A DNA stretch of 64,000 nucleotides, taken from Streptomyces ambofaciens ATCC 23877 (GTDB lineage Bacteria > Actinomycetota > Actinomycetes > Streptomycetales > Streptomycetaceae). The position numbers and the translations under genes were made by a program. The notes beneath the pieces are model-generated. The model made no database searches, had not been told where the DNA came from, and was given only the letters and a program-made list of their open reading frames with translations. The DNA is taken from NCBI RefSeq assembly GCF_001267885.1, contig NZ_CP012382.1, positions 1,847,001 to 1,911,000 of the forward strand, in the 5' to 3' direction. Below, piece after piece: positions 52,482 through 61,068 of the stretch. Every line of letters begins with the position of its first letter. The stretch's first letter is position 1.

Positions 52482-52976
52482 TCACACGAGTGAACGGGCG
52501 GCCTCGCTCACCTGCTCCCCGTACGCTGCCGCGGTCACGAGCGCGACGGCGTGCGCGGCCAGCCCGGCCCGGCCGGTCCCGACCACCACGGCGGCGCCCA
52601 GGGCCGCGCCGAGCGCGTGCGCTCCCGTGTCGCCGAGCATGGTCCGCTCGGCGAGGTCGTCGGGCAGGACGGCCGCAGCGGCCCCCATCGCGGCGGCGGC
52701 CGTCTCCGCTCCGGGCCCCTTCCTCAGCAGTCCCGGCGCCCCGAGCGCGAGCACCGCCGCGCCGGCCCTGCCGGGGCGTACGTCCACGAGGTTGACCAGG
52801 TGCGCGGCCCCGGCGACGACGACGCCCGCGAGCACCTTGTCCAGCGGCCTATCCCTCAGCACCGCGCCCGCGGCCGGCCCGGCCGCGGAGATCCCGAGCA
52901 GCTTCACGGCGCCGCTGGTGACCTGGCCGTCCCGCAGCGCCGTCAGGTGCGCGGTCCTGCGGGCGGGGACGGTCAT
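52482..52976 (-). CDS. truncated MraY/WecA-like polyprenyl-phosphate sugar transferase homologue
   Basis: The 164-residue hydrophobic protein has two motifs of the polyprenyl-phosphate N-acetylhexosamine-1-phosphate transferase family. They are HLVNLVDVRPGRAGAAVLA (compare NLxDGxDG) near residue 60 and MLGDTGAHALGAALGAAVV (compare MGDTGSLxLGxxL) near 110. Full family members are about 320-370 residues with ten or so helices; this has only about four, so it is the C-terminal half, or a specialised short relative. The first Asp-Asp pair needed for catalysis is missing. It could be an accessory membrane protein for the adjacent glycosyltransferase, or a decayed gene. Confidence 0.65.
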   Translation of the reverse strand: MTVPARRTAHLTALRDGQVTSGAVKLLGISAAGPAAGAVLRDRPLDKVLAGVVVAGAAHLVNLVDVRPGRAGAAVLALGAPGLLRKGPGAETAAAAMGAAAAVLPDDLAERTMLGDTGAHALGAALGAAVVVGTGRAGLAAHAVALVTAAAYGEQVSEAARSLV

Positions 52977-53061
52977 CGGATCACCCTACGGCTCACGCGC
53001 GGCCTCGGTCCGGGGCCTTCCTCGGCCCGGGTGGCCCGGTGTCGTACGGACCGTCGTCCCG

Positions 53062-53487
53062 TCACGGTCCCTGGTCGGACCGCGTCCGGCCGTCGGCCTG
53101 CTGAGCCTGGCGTATGCCCTCTCCGTCCGCGGAGGCAGGGGACTCGGCCGGCGGTGCGGGCGCGAACTGGTCCAGGGTGCCGGTGACTTCCAGCAGGCGG
53201 CGGAGGAAGTCGGGTCGGCCGTCGAGACGGAGGGCGGCACCGGTGTCGCTTGCGATCCGCTCGATCATCAGGAGCGTGGCCAGGCCCATGGAGTCGCAGG
53301 TGGTGAGGCGCGCGCAGTCCAGCCGCACCACGCGGGGCACCGGTTCGAGCGCGAGCCGGTCACGGGCGGCGGCCAGCAGCTCGTCGGCGCTGTCGTAGTC
53401 GAGGTCACCGCTGAGCCGCAGCAGTACCTCGTCGGCTTCCGACGGGGTGACGGTGACGTGGAAGTCGTTCTGGGGGCGCGTGGTCAT
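53062..53487 (-). CDS. STAS domain anti-anti-sigma factor
   Basis: The 141-residue protein has a STAS domain (about 8-110): LLRLSGDLDYDSADELLAAARDRL, VVRLDCARLTTCDSMGLATLLMIERIA, with Ser66 in DSMGL as the likely phosphorylation site. RsbV-type STAS proteins bind and release an anti-sigma kinase. A Pro/Ala/Asp-rich tail of about 30 residues follows. Its ATG overlaps the B12-binding gene stop (ATGA), so it is coupled to it, and with it to the phosphatase. Confidence 0.9.
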   Translation of the reverse strand: MTTRPQNDFHVTVTPSEADEVLLRLSGDLDYDSADELLAAARDRLALEPVPRVVRLDCARLTTCDSMGLATLLMIERIASDTGAALRLDGRPDFLRRLLEVTGTLDQFAPAPPAESPASADGEGIRQAQQADGRTRSDQGP

Positions 53488-54683
53488 ACGGTGATTCCGG
53501 GTCCGGGAGTCGTGGGACGGGAGGGGCGTGCGTCGAGCACCGCTCGGCCTCGTTCCAGGAGGCGCAGGGCCCGTGGGAAGTCCTTGACCTCGTCGGCCAG
53601 GACGACGAGCGTGGGGCGCAGCACGGTGGCCGGGACGCCGCGGGCCTCCAGGATGTCGGCGGTCCAGTCCAGGAACTCGGTGAACAGCCGGGCGTCGTCG
53701 GCGTAGAGGGCGGCGGACAGGAAGTCGACGACGTGGGCGACGTCCTCAGCGGTGCGTTCGCGCTGGGTGTCGGTGTAGGCGCGCATCGCGGGCAGGCGTG
53801 CGTCGAGGCCGGCCAGGGTGTTCCTGACCAGCCGCGCCTTGCCGCGGACGATGAGGGTGTACTCCTGGTCGGTCAGGTGCGGCAGGCCGTCGACCGGCGG
53901 GTGCGCGGCGTCGGGACGGGGCCGCGGGACGCCCCGGCCGAGGAGGTCGGCGGCGGCGCGGGCGTCGGGTGCCCAGGCGTCGGCGCCCAGGAGGCGGGCG
54001 TGACGGCCGTCCGCGCCGAAGGCGGCGCCGCCGGCCAGGACGGGGATGCCGAGGGCCTGGACGGCGGTGATGGCCGTGTGTGCCGCGGGGAGCCGGGTGG
54101 GCAGCGACGAGGACAGGGCCAGGACGTCCGGGGCGGTGCGGTGCATGTGCGCCACCAGGTGCGGGGTGGGTACCTGGGCGCCGAGGAAGTCGACCTCGTG
54201 ACCGCGGCCCCGCAGCACCTCGGCGAGGATCCGCGCGGGCAGGGCGTGCCACTCCCCGTCCACGCAGGCGACGGTCACCGTGCCGGCCGTGCCCGCCGCG
54301 GCGCCGGGGCCGGCGGCGTCGCGGTGCGCCATGGCGGCGATGACCCGGTCGTGGATGGCGGTGGCCGCGTGCTCCTGCGCGACGCTGATGCGTCCCGCGG
54401 CCCACTCCGTGCCGACCCGCACCTGCACGGGGACGATGACGTCCAGGAGCACCTCCTCGGAGGAGAGGCCGCTGTCCAGCGCGCCGAAGACGACCTGCCC
54501 GGCCGCGCGCTCGTCGCGGGCCGTCACCGCCCGCCACAACGCGGTCCGCAGCTCCGGCACGGACCCGGGTCTCCCGCCCTTCGGCTCCGTCCCGGTGCCG
54601 GCTCGGGTCTCGGTGCCGGAGTCGATGTCGGCGCCGGTGCTGGTGTCGGTGCCGGTGCTGGTGTCGGTGCTGGTACGGATCAT
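53484..54683 (-). CDS. cobalamin-binding protein with CarH-type W-x9-E-H motif
   Basis: The 399-residue protein has a Thr/Ser/Gly/Asp-rich N-terminus (1-40), a helical B12-binding cap domain (about 45-125) and a B12-binding Rossmann-like domain (about 133-250). The cap carries Trp94 followed by nine residues and Glu104-His105, the light-sensing motif of adenosylcobalamin photoreceptors such as CarH. The lower axial ligand is probably His146 in DGEWHALP; the usual Gly after it is Pro. SSSLPTR and LAGGAAFG follow. The last 150 residues are helical and not recognised; there is no DNA-binding domain. Its ATG overlaps the phosphatase stop, and its stop overlaps the STAS start. It is likely a cobalamin or light sensor feeding the switch. 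Confidence 0.85.
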   Translation of the reverse strand: MIRTSTDTSTGTDTSTGADIDSGTETRAGTGTEPKGGRPGSVPELRTALWRAVTARDERAAGQVVFGALDSGLSSEEVLLDVIVPVQVRVGTEWAAGRISVAQEHAATAIHDRVIAAMAHRDAAGPGAAAGTAGTVTVACVDGEWHALPARILAEVLRGRGHEVDFLGAQVPTPHLVAHMHRTAPDVLALSSSLPTRLPAAHTAITAVQALGIPVLAGGAAFGADGRHARLLGADAWAPDARAAADLLGRGVPRPRPDAAHPPVDGLPHLTDQEYTLIVRGKARLVRNTLAGLDARLPAMRAYTDTQRERTAEDVAHVVDFLSAALYADDARLFTEFLDWTADILEARGVPATVLRPTLVVLADEVKDFPRALRLLERGRAVLDARPSRPTTPGPGITV

Positions 54684-56371
54684 GCTGTGTACCTGCCCGG
54701 GGTGTGACCGTCCACCGCCGTCAGGTGCGCCTGTTGCGGCGCGGTGATCGCCACCAGCGCCATGTCGTCGTGCCGCTGGTCACCGATCCAGTCGGCCGCG
54801 AGCAGCTGGACGCGTTCGACCACGGCTTCCGCGGGCATGCCGGCGCAGTCGGCCACGGCGGCCCTCAGTCGCGCCTCCCCGAACATGGTGTCGCCCAGGG
54901 GGCCACCCCTGGCCTCGGTGATGCCGTCGGTGTACATCAGGCAGGTCTCGCCCGGGGCCAGGTCGACGTGCGCGGTGTGCGCCCGGATCCGGGGCAGGGC
55001 GCCGATGAGCGTTCCGGACGTGTCGGCCTCCTCGACGGCACCGCTGTGGCGCACGATCAGGGGCGGCGGATGGCCCGCGCTGGTCAGCCGCAGACGGACC
55101 TGCCCGCCGCGCCGGACGACCGAGGCCAGGACGAGGGTCGCGAACCGGGTGTGGCTGCTGTTGAGGAGCGCGCCGTTGAGGAGGCGCAGCATGTTCTCGT
55201 GGTCGTCCGCCAGGGGCAGCAGCGCGTGCAGGGTGTTGCGGATCTTGCCGGTGAGGACGGCGGCGTCCAGCCCCTTGCCGCACACGTCGCCGAGGACGGC
55301 GAGGGTCTCCTCGCCGGGCCCGGCCCCCGGGTGGACGTCGTAGAAGTCGCCCCCGATCCGCTCGGCGTCCCTGGACGCGCGGTAACCGCCCGCGAACTCG
55401 ACACCGTGCACCTGCCGCAGCGCGGGCGGCAGCAGGTCGGCCATGAGGGTGGCGGTGATGCTCGTCTGCTCCGAGTACAGGTGGGCCGCCGAGAGGGCGG
55501 ACCCGGCCCGGGAGGCGAACAACCGGGCGAAGACCTCCTCGGAGTCGTCGAAGGCCGCGTGGTCGCTGCGGCGCAGCAGGATCAGGGCCCCGGCGGGGAC
55601 CCCGTGCCCGGGCAGCGGGCAGACGACCACGGAACCCACCGGACCGGCGAAGCCCTCGGGCAGCGCCCACTCCGGCAGGGCCGACGGATCGATCCACCGC
55701 GACGGCACCGGCGGGAACCCCTGGAGGGCCTCACCGAGGCCGGGCACGGAGGCCGGGTCGATCCGGGCGGTGGTCTGTCTGGTCGCGTCGCCCCCGACGC
55801 TGCTGGCGAGCGGGTGCTGCCGTCCGTTGGCGGGGCCCACGAGGAGCGCCGCGTCGGCCAGGTTCTCGGCCGCCAGCCGCACCGTGACGTCCATGCAGCG
55901 CTGGACGTTCAGCGAGGCGAGCAACCGGGTGGACGTCTCGGCGAGGAAGGCGGTGCGCTCCTGCTCGTTGCGCAGCGCGCTCTCGGCCAGCAGTCGGTCG
56001 GTGTCGTCGACCAGCCACCACACCACGTCCCCGTCGGCCCCCGGGGTGGGGTGCGCCTCCAGCGTCAGGCTCCGGTGCCGTCCCCTGACCGACCGCACCG
56101 GGGCGGCGAGCTCGCGTCCGGCGGTGCGCCGGTGGGCGTCGGCGAGCCAGTGGGGCGCCACGTCCTCCAGGGCCGCTCCGCGGGCGGCGCCGGGGAACAG
56201 GGCGGCGGCAGCGGCGTTCGCCTCCGCGATCCTGCCGCCGGCGTCCGCGACGACGACCGGGTAGGGCGCGCTCATCCACGACGCCCCGATGCTCTGCGGG
56301 GAGCCGTGCGGCTGCGCTGGAGCGTCCTCAAAAATCGTCATCATCGCGAGACCGCACGCTACGGGCCTCAT
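54680..56371 (-). CDS. PAS-GAF-PP2C (SpoIIE-type) serine phosphatase
   Basis: The 563-residue protein has a PAS-like domain (about 28-120), a GAF domain (about 150-305) and an RsbU/SpoIIE phosphatase domain (about 325-545). Metal-binding acids are seen in AERIGGDFYDV, LGDVCGKGLDAAVLTG, YTDGITEARGG and RHDDMALVAI. This class dephosphorylates STAS proteins and frees them to relieve an anti-sigma factor. The PAS and GAF regions suggest control by small ligands, perhaps with the adjacent B12 protein. I chose the ATG at 56371 with AGGGA 5 bp before; a GTG at 56374 is possible. The stop overlaps the cobalamin-binding gene. Confidence 0.87.
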   Translation of the reverse strand: MRPVACGLAMMTIFEDAPAQPHGSPQSIGASWMSAPYPVVVADAGGRIAEANAAAAALFPGAARGAALEDVAPHWLADAHRRTAGRELAAPVRSVRGRHRSLTLEAHPTPGADGDVVWWLVDDTDRLLAESALRNEQERTAFLAETSTRLLASLNVQRCMDVTVRLAAENLADAALLVGPANGRQHPLASSVGGDATRQTTARIDPASVPGLGEALQGFPPVPSRWIDPSALPEWALPEGFAGPVGSVVVCPLPGHGVPAGALILLRRSDHAAFDDSEEVFARLFASRAGSALSAAHLYSEQTSITATLMADLLPPALRQVHGVEFAGGYRASRDAERIGGDFYDVHPGAGPGEETLAVLGDVCGKGLDAAVLTGKIRNTLHALLPLADDHENMLRLLNGALLNSSHTRFATLVLASVVRRGGQVRLRLTSAGHPPPLIVRHSGAVEEADTSGTLIGALPRIRAHTAHVDLAPGETCLMYTDGITEARGGPLGDTMFGEARLRAAVADCAGMPAEAVVERVQLLAADWIGDQRHDDMALVAITAPQQAHLTAVDGHTPGRYTA

Positions 56372-56510
56372 CACCTTCCCTGAAAGACACGTTCCGTCCC
56401 ACCATGTCCCAACGCCTCCTCGTGTTCAACCCGTCTTCCCCGTCCCCGGCTTGATGTGCGCGCCCGGACCGGTCTGTGACGGGCCGGGCCGTGGCTGCCA
56501 CAATGCCGTG

Positions 56511-56885
56511 ATGAGTGAAGATCAGGAAGTGCGGACGACCCTGGAGGGCGGCATACGCGTCGTGAGTGTCAGCGGGGAGTTCGACCTCGACACGATCGAC
56601 GTCCTCGCTCAGGCTCTCACCCGCGTCCCCGAGGGCAGCACCGGCACGGTGCTGGACCTGGCCGGGGTCGTCTTCGCCGACTCGGCGTTCCTGCACCTGC
56701 TCCTGCAGGCCAGGCGATACCACGGTACGGTCGGCGCTCCCCTCGTCCTCGCCCGGCCGAGCGCGACCGTGTCGCGGCTGCTGGACGTCACGGGCACCGC
56801 CGGCGCCTTCACCGTCGCCCCCTCCGTACCGGCCGCCACCGCGGGCATCCGGGCCACGGAGACCGGCGGAAACGTGATCCGGTGA
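56511..56885 (+). CDS. STAS domain anti-anti-sigma factor (second)
   Basis: The 124-residue protein has the STAS fold: GGIRVVSVSGEFDLDTIDVLAQAL, GTVLDLAGVVFADSAFLHLLLQARRY, with Ser58 in ADSAF as the probable phospho-acceptor. It is divergent from the phosphatase gene (140 bp between starts) and lies 55 bp before the RsbW-like ATPase gene. It likely pairs with that ATPase. It is more compact than the first STAS protein, which carries a C-terminal tail. Confidence 0.88.
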   Translation: MSEDQEVRTTLEGGIRVVSVSGEFDLDTIDVLAQALTRVPEGSTGTVLDLAGVVFADSAFLHLLLQARRYHGTVGAPLVLARPSATVSRLLDVTGTAGAFTVAPSVPAATAGIRATETGGNVIR

Positions 56886-56940
56886 CCGGCCTCGGAAGCC
56901 ACTCCTTCGGCACTCCGGCGCCGGGAAGGGCTACGGACGG

Positions 56941-57369
56941 ATGACCGAGGGAAGTACGGCGGTCCCCGGCACGGCAGGCGACCGGTCGCCGCTGCCGACG
57001 ACGGCCGCGGAGGCACGCGCGCAGGTGCAGGACCTGCTGGACACCCACCCTGAAGCACCGTCCCGCATGGTGATCAACGACATCCTGCTGGTCACCTCCG
57101 AGCTGGTGACCAACGCGCTGAGGCACGGCGGGGGCCTCACGGCGTTCCACGTCGCTCGGGAGCCCGACGGGCTGCGCGTCGCGGTCACCGACCGGTCCCC
57201 CGACCTGCCCCGCACCTCGGCGTCGGCTTCGTCACACGACCCCGCCGGCAGGCTGGGCGGCTTCGGCTGGCCGTTGATCCAGCGGCTGAGCCGGTCCGTC
57301 ACCATCACCCCGGCTCCGCCCGGGAAGACGATCGAGGCCGTGCTGGCCTACGACCTCCCGGCTCTCTGA
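56941..57369 (+). CDS. RsbW-like ATP-binding anti-sigma regulator
   Basis: The 142-residue protein is a GHKL ATPase of the RsbW/HATPase_c_2 type. Its N-box is ILLVTSELVTNALRHGGG (Glu54, Asn58), DRSPDLP follows as a G1-box remnant, and GRLGGFGWPLIQRLSRS forms the ATP lid region. Such proteins bind a sigma factor or a STAS partner and phosphorylate the latter. No sigma factor gene lies next to it. It follows a STAS gene and opposes the PP2C operon, so together these make a full partner-switching set. Confidence 0.88.
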   Translation: MTEGSTAVPGTAGDRSPLPTTAAEARAQVQDLLDTHPEAPSRMVINDILLVTSELVTNALRHGGGLTAFHVAREPDGLRVAVTDRSPDLPRTSASASSHDPAGRLGGFGWPLIQRLSRSVTITPAPPGKTIEAVLAYDLPAL

Positions 57370-57460
57370 CCCCTGCGCCCACCGAGCCCGCCCCCTGGGA
57401 GCCGTCCACCTCCGGACCGATCGCTCCCGGGACGAGCGGGTCACCGGAGGGGGGCCCGGC

Positions 57461-59191
57461 CTACGCGTCCGCCCTGGCCGTCGCGAGCAGTTCCTCGGCG
57501 TGTGCCCGGGCCGTCTCCGAGTCCTCCTGGCCGGCCAGCATCCGGGACAGCTCCCGGACACGCTCCTCGCCCTCCAGCACCTTGACGCCGGAGCGGGTCA
57601 CCGAGCCGTCGTTCGTCTTCTCCACCAGCAGCTGCCGGTCGGCGAACGCGGCCACCTGCGGCAGATGGGTGACGACCACGACCTGCGCGCTCTTCGCGAG
57701 CCGCGCCAGGCGCCGCCCGATCTCGACGGCCGCCTTGCCGCCGACTCCGGCGTCGACCTCGTCGAAGAGGTACGTGGGCACCGGGTCCGTACCGGCGAAC
57801 ACGACCTCCACGGCGAGCATCACGCGCGAGAGTTCACCGCCGGAGGCTCCCTTGGCGATCGGCCGCGCCGGCGCGCCCGGATGCGGGGCGAGCAGCAGCT
57901 CCACCTCGTCGGCGCCCGACGGCCCGTAGGCGACCGTGCGGCCGCCGACCTCCACGCCCTCGGGGTCATCGGTCTGCCGGATCTCGAACGACACCCGCGC
58001 GTGGGGCATGGCCAGCGAGGCCAGCTCCGCGGTCACCGCGGCGGCGAACCGCTCGGCGGCCTCCGTCCGGGCGTCCGTGAGCGCCTGCGCCAGCCCGCCC
58101 AGTTCGGCGCGGAGCGCGTCCCGTTCGGCGGTCAGCTCGCCGATCCGCTCGTCGTCGCCGTCCAGCTCGGTCAGCCGCGCGGCGCTCTGCTCGGCCCAGG
58201 TCAGCACGGCGGCGACGTCCTCGCCGTACTTGCGGGTCAGCGCGGTGAGCGCGGCCCGCCGCTCCTCGACCGCCGCCAGCCGCAACGGGTCGGCGTCCAG
58301 GTCGTCGGCGTACCCGGCGAGTTCACCGGCCACGTCCCGCAGCAGGATGCCGACCTCGCCGATCCGCTCGGCGAGCGCGGCCAGCGCCGGGTCGTGCGAC
58401 CGCACGGCGTCCAGGGCCCGCTGCGCGCCCGCCACGAGCGTCGAGGCGTCGACGCTCTCGGGGTCCTCCGGATTGCCCGCCAGCGCGGCGTGCGCGGCCG
58501 TGGCGGCCGACGCGAGGGCCTCGGCGTGGCCCAGCCGCTCCGCCTCCTCCGCGAGCTCGACGTCCTCACCGGCGCGCGGCTCGACGGCCGCGACCTCGTC
58601 GAGGCCGTAGCGGAGCAGATCGGCCTCCTGGGCGCGTTCACGCGCGCGGGTGGTGATCTCCTCCAGCTCGCGGGCGACGGCCCGCAGCCGCCGGTAGGCC
58701 TCGGCGTACTTGGCGAGCGGTCCGGTGACCGCGTCACCGGCGTACCGGTCCAGTGCCTGCCGCTGCCGGGTCAGTTTGAGCAGCCCCTGCTGGTCGGTCT
58801 GACCGTGCACGGCCACCAGTTCGTCGGCCAGCTCGGCGAGCATGCCCACGGGCACGGACCGCCCGCCCAGATGCGCGCGCGACCGTCCCTCGGCGGACAC
58901 GGTGCGGCTGATCAGCAGCGCCCCGTCGTCCAGCTCGGCCCCGGCCTCCTCGGCCCGGACGGCGACGGCGGCGTCCTGGGGCACGGCGATCCGCCCCTCG
59001 ACGACGGCGTTCTTCGCGCCGATCCGCACGAGCGCCGCGTCCGCGCGCCCGCCCAGCAGCAGCCCCAGGCTGGTGACCACCATGGTCTTGCCGGCACCCG
59101 TCTCACCGGTGACAGCGGTGAACCCGGGCGACAACTCGACCACGGCGTCGTCGATGACCCCGAGCGACCGTATCCGCATCTCCTCAAGCAC
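57461..59191 (-). CDS. recN: DNA repair protein RecN
   Basis: The 576-residue SMC-like protein begins EEMRIRSLGVIDDAVVELSPGFTAVTGETGAGKT (Walker A). It has long coiled-coil segments (about 150-360), the signature KGASGGELSRVMLAVE, and Walker B TYLFDEVDAGVGGKAAVEIGRRL. RecN tethers broken DNA for recombination. I chose the GTG at 59191, with AAGG 8 bp before; the internal ATG at 59179 has its GAGGAG directly attached and no spacing. The upstream open frame is longer but not conserved. NadK and TlyA precede it. Confidence 0.94.
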   Translation of the reverse strand: MLEEMRIRSLGVIDDAVVELSPGFTAVTGETGAGKTMVVTSLGLLLGGRADAALVRIGAKNAVVEGRIAVPQDAAVAVRAEEAGAELDDGALLISRTVSAEGRSRAHLGGRSVPVGMLAELADELVAVHGQTDQQGLLKLTRQRQALDRYAGDAVTGPLAKYAEAYRRLRAVARELEEITTRARERAQEADLLRYGLDEVAAVEPRAGEDVELAEEAERLGHAEALASAATAAHAALAGNPEDPESVDASTLVAGAQRALDAVRSHDPALAALAERIGEVGILLRDVAGELAGYADDLDADPLRLAAVEERRAALTALTRKYGEDVAAVLTWAEQSAARLTELDGDDERIGELTAERDALRAELGGLAQALTDARTEAAERFAAAVTAELASLAMPHARVSFEIRQTDDPEGVEVGGRTVAYGPSGADEVELLLAPHPGAPARPIAKGASGGELSRVMLAVEVVFAGTDPVPTYLFDEVDAGVGGKAAVEIGRRLARLAKSAQVVVVTHLPQVAAFADRQLLVEKTNDGSVTRSGVKVLEGEERVRELSRMLAGQEDSETARAHAEELLATARADA

Positions 59192-59343
59192 GGACACGAC
59201 CTTACGAGGTCCACGACGCAAAGTGCGACCGGCCCACCCCTGTCCCGCCGCTGAGGGCACGCTGCTCAGGGGCGCGGGGAAAGGCGCGACCAGCCACGAC
59301 GCGCCCGCACCCGCCGGCGTCGGGAACCACCCCTTCGAGACCG

Positions 59344-60249
59344 CTAGTGCGGCGCGCCGCGCCACCCCGAAACCGGCAGCGCGAACTTCGCGACCAGCCG
59401 GTCGGTGAACGACGCGTGGTGCAGCCGGGCCAGCCGCACCGGCACCGCTCCCCGCCGCACCTCCACCCGCGCGCCCGGCGGCAGCTCCACCGTCCGCCGC
59501 CCGTCGCACCACAGCACGCCCGGCGGGATGTGCGGCAGCACCTCCACGGCGAGCACCGAGTCCGGCGAGGTCACCAGCGGCTTCGCGAACAGCGCGTGCG
59601 CGCTGATCGGCACCATCAGCAGCGCCTCGACCTCGGGCCACACCACCGGCCCCCCGGCCGAGAAGGCGTACGCCGTCGATCCGGTCGGCGTGGACAGCAC
59701 GATGCCGTCGCAGCCGAACCCCGTCACCGGTCGGCCGTCGATCTCCAGCACGACTTCGAGCAGCTTCTCGGCGCCGGCCTTCTGCACGGCGGCCTCGTTC
59801 AGCGCCCAGTCGGTGTGCACGATGTCGCCGTTGCGGTGCACGACGACGTCGACGGTCATCCGTTCCTCGACCTCGTACGCCCGGCTCACCACCCGGTCCA
59901 CGACCTTGTCCAGGTCGTCGCGCTCGGCCTCGGCGAGGAAGCCGACCCGGCCCAGGTTGACGCCGAGCATGGGGACCCCGGAGGCACGGGCGAACTCGGC
60001 ACCCCGCAGCAGCGTCCCGTCACCGCCCAGCACGATCAGCAGCTCGCACCCGTCGAGGCACTGCGGTGTGGCCTCCCCGACCAGCTCCACCTCGCTGGGC
60101 AGCGGCAGGTCACAGGCCTCCGCCTCCAGGACGCGCACCCCGAGCCCGGCGTTCAGCAGCCCCTTGACCACGAGCTCCGCGCTGCGGATGGCCGCCGGCC
60201 GCCCGGTGTGGGCGAGCAGGAAAACAGTACGAGCTCGGTTCTGTGTCAA
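59344..60249 (-). CDS. nadK: NAD kinase
   Basis: The 301-residue enzyme has VLGGDGTLLRGAEFARASGVPMLGVNLGRVGFLAEAE (GGDGT catalytic motif, about 73-77). It has DWALNEAAVQKAG (NE), and GCDGIVLSTPTGSTAYAFSAGGPVVWPE for NAD binding. It phosphorylates NAD to NADP with ATP or polyphosphate. The start is a TTG at 60249 that overlaps the tlyA stop (TTGA); coupling explains the rare start. It is followed by recN after about 150 bp. Confidence 0.94.
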   Translation of the reverse strand: MTQNRARTVFLLAHTGRPAAIRSAELVVKGLLNAGLGVRVLEAEACDLPLPSEVELVGEATPQCLDGCELLIVLGGDGTLLRGAEFARASGVPMLGVNLGRVGFLAEAERDDLDKVVDRVVSRAYEVEERMTVDVVVHRNGDIVHTDWALNEAAVQKAGAEKLLEVVLEIDGRPVTGFGCDGIVLSTPTGSTAYAFSAGGPVVWPEVEALLMVPISAHALFAKPLVTSPDSVLAVEVLPHIPPGVLWCDGRRTVELPPGARVEVRRGAVPVRLARLHHASFTDRLVAKFALPVSGWRGAPH

Positions 60250-61061
60250 CGCGGCCCCTCCGCCACTGCACGGTCAACGTCGGCCGGGTCCAGTTCACCG
60301 GCCCCGGCCCGCAGCCACAGAAAGTACTCGACGTTCCCGGAGGGACCGGGCAGCGGACTGGCCGTGACCCCCCTCACACCGAGCCCCAGTTCCCAGGCCC
60401 TGCGGGCGACACCCCGCACGGCCTCGGCCCGCAGCTGCGCACTGCGTACCACTCCCCCGCTGCCCAGCCGCTCCTTGCCCACCTCGAACTGCGGCTTCAC
60501 CATCATCACCAGGTCGGCGTCCGGTCGCGTGCACCCCACCAGCGCGGGCAGTACCAGTCCGAGCGGGATGAAGGACAGATCCCCCACCACCAGGTCCACC
60601 AGCTCCCCGTCGATCGCTTCCGGCGTCAACTCGCGTACGTTCGTACGGTCCTTGACGGTGACGCGTTCATCCTGCCGCAGACTCCACGCGAGTTGTCCGT
60701 ATCCGACGTCCACGGCGACGACGTGTGCCGCGCCCGCCCGCAGCAGTACGTCGGTGAAGCCTCCGGTGGACGCGCCGGCGTCCAGCGCCCGCCGCCCCTC
60801 GACGACGAGCCCCTGCGGTACGAACGCCGACAGGGCGCCGGCCAGCTTGTGGCCGCCGCGCGAGACGTAGTCGGGGTCGCCGTCGTCGGCGGTCACCACG
60901 ATCGCGGCGGCGGTCTCCACCTGCGTGGCGGGCTTGGTCGCGACGGTCTTGCCGACGGAGACCCGCCCGGCGGCGATCAGCTGGCTCGCGTGCTCGCGCG
61001 AGCGCGCCAGCTTGCGGCGGACCAGCTCCGCGTCGAGACGGCGGCGTGCGACTCCAGCCAC
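60246..61061 (-). CDS. tlyA: TlyA family rRNA 2'-O-methyltransferase
   Basis: The 271-residue protein has an N-terminal S4 domain (ARRRLDAELVRRKLARSREHASQLIAAGRVSVG, about 4-37) and an FtsJ-like methyltransferase domain (LDAGASTGGFTDVLL near 95). The K-D-K-E catalytic residues lie in GGHKLAG, VGDLSFIP, MVKPQFE and NVEYFLW. TlyA methylates 16S and 23S rRNA and is linked to capreomycin sensitivity in mycobacteria. The GTG at 61061 follows AGGAG by 11 bp. Its stop overlaps the nadK start, and a short hypothetical gene precedes it by 7 bp. Confidence 0.92.
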   Translation of the reverse strand: MAGVARRRLDAELVRRKLARSREHASQLIAAGRVSVGKTVATKPATQVETAAAIVVTADDGDPDYVSRGGHKLAGALSAFVPQGLVVEGRRALDAGASTGGFTDVLLRAGAAHVVAVDVGYGQLAWSLRQDERVTVKDRTNVRELTPEAIDGELVDLVVGDLSFIPLGLVLPALVGCTRPDADLVMMVKPQFEVGKERLGSGGVVRSAQLRAEAVRGVARRAWELGLGVRGVTASPLPGPSGNVEYFLWLRAGAGELDPADVDRAVAEGPR

Positions 61062-61068
61062 GTTCGGT

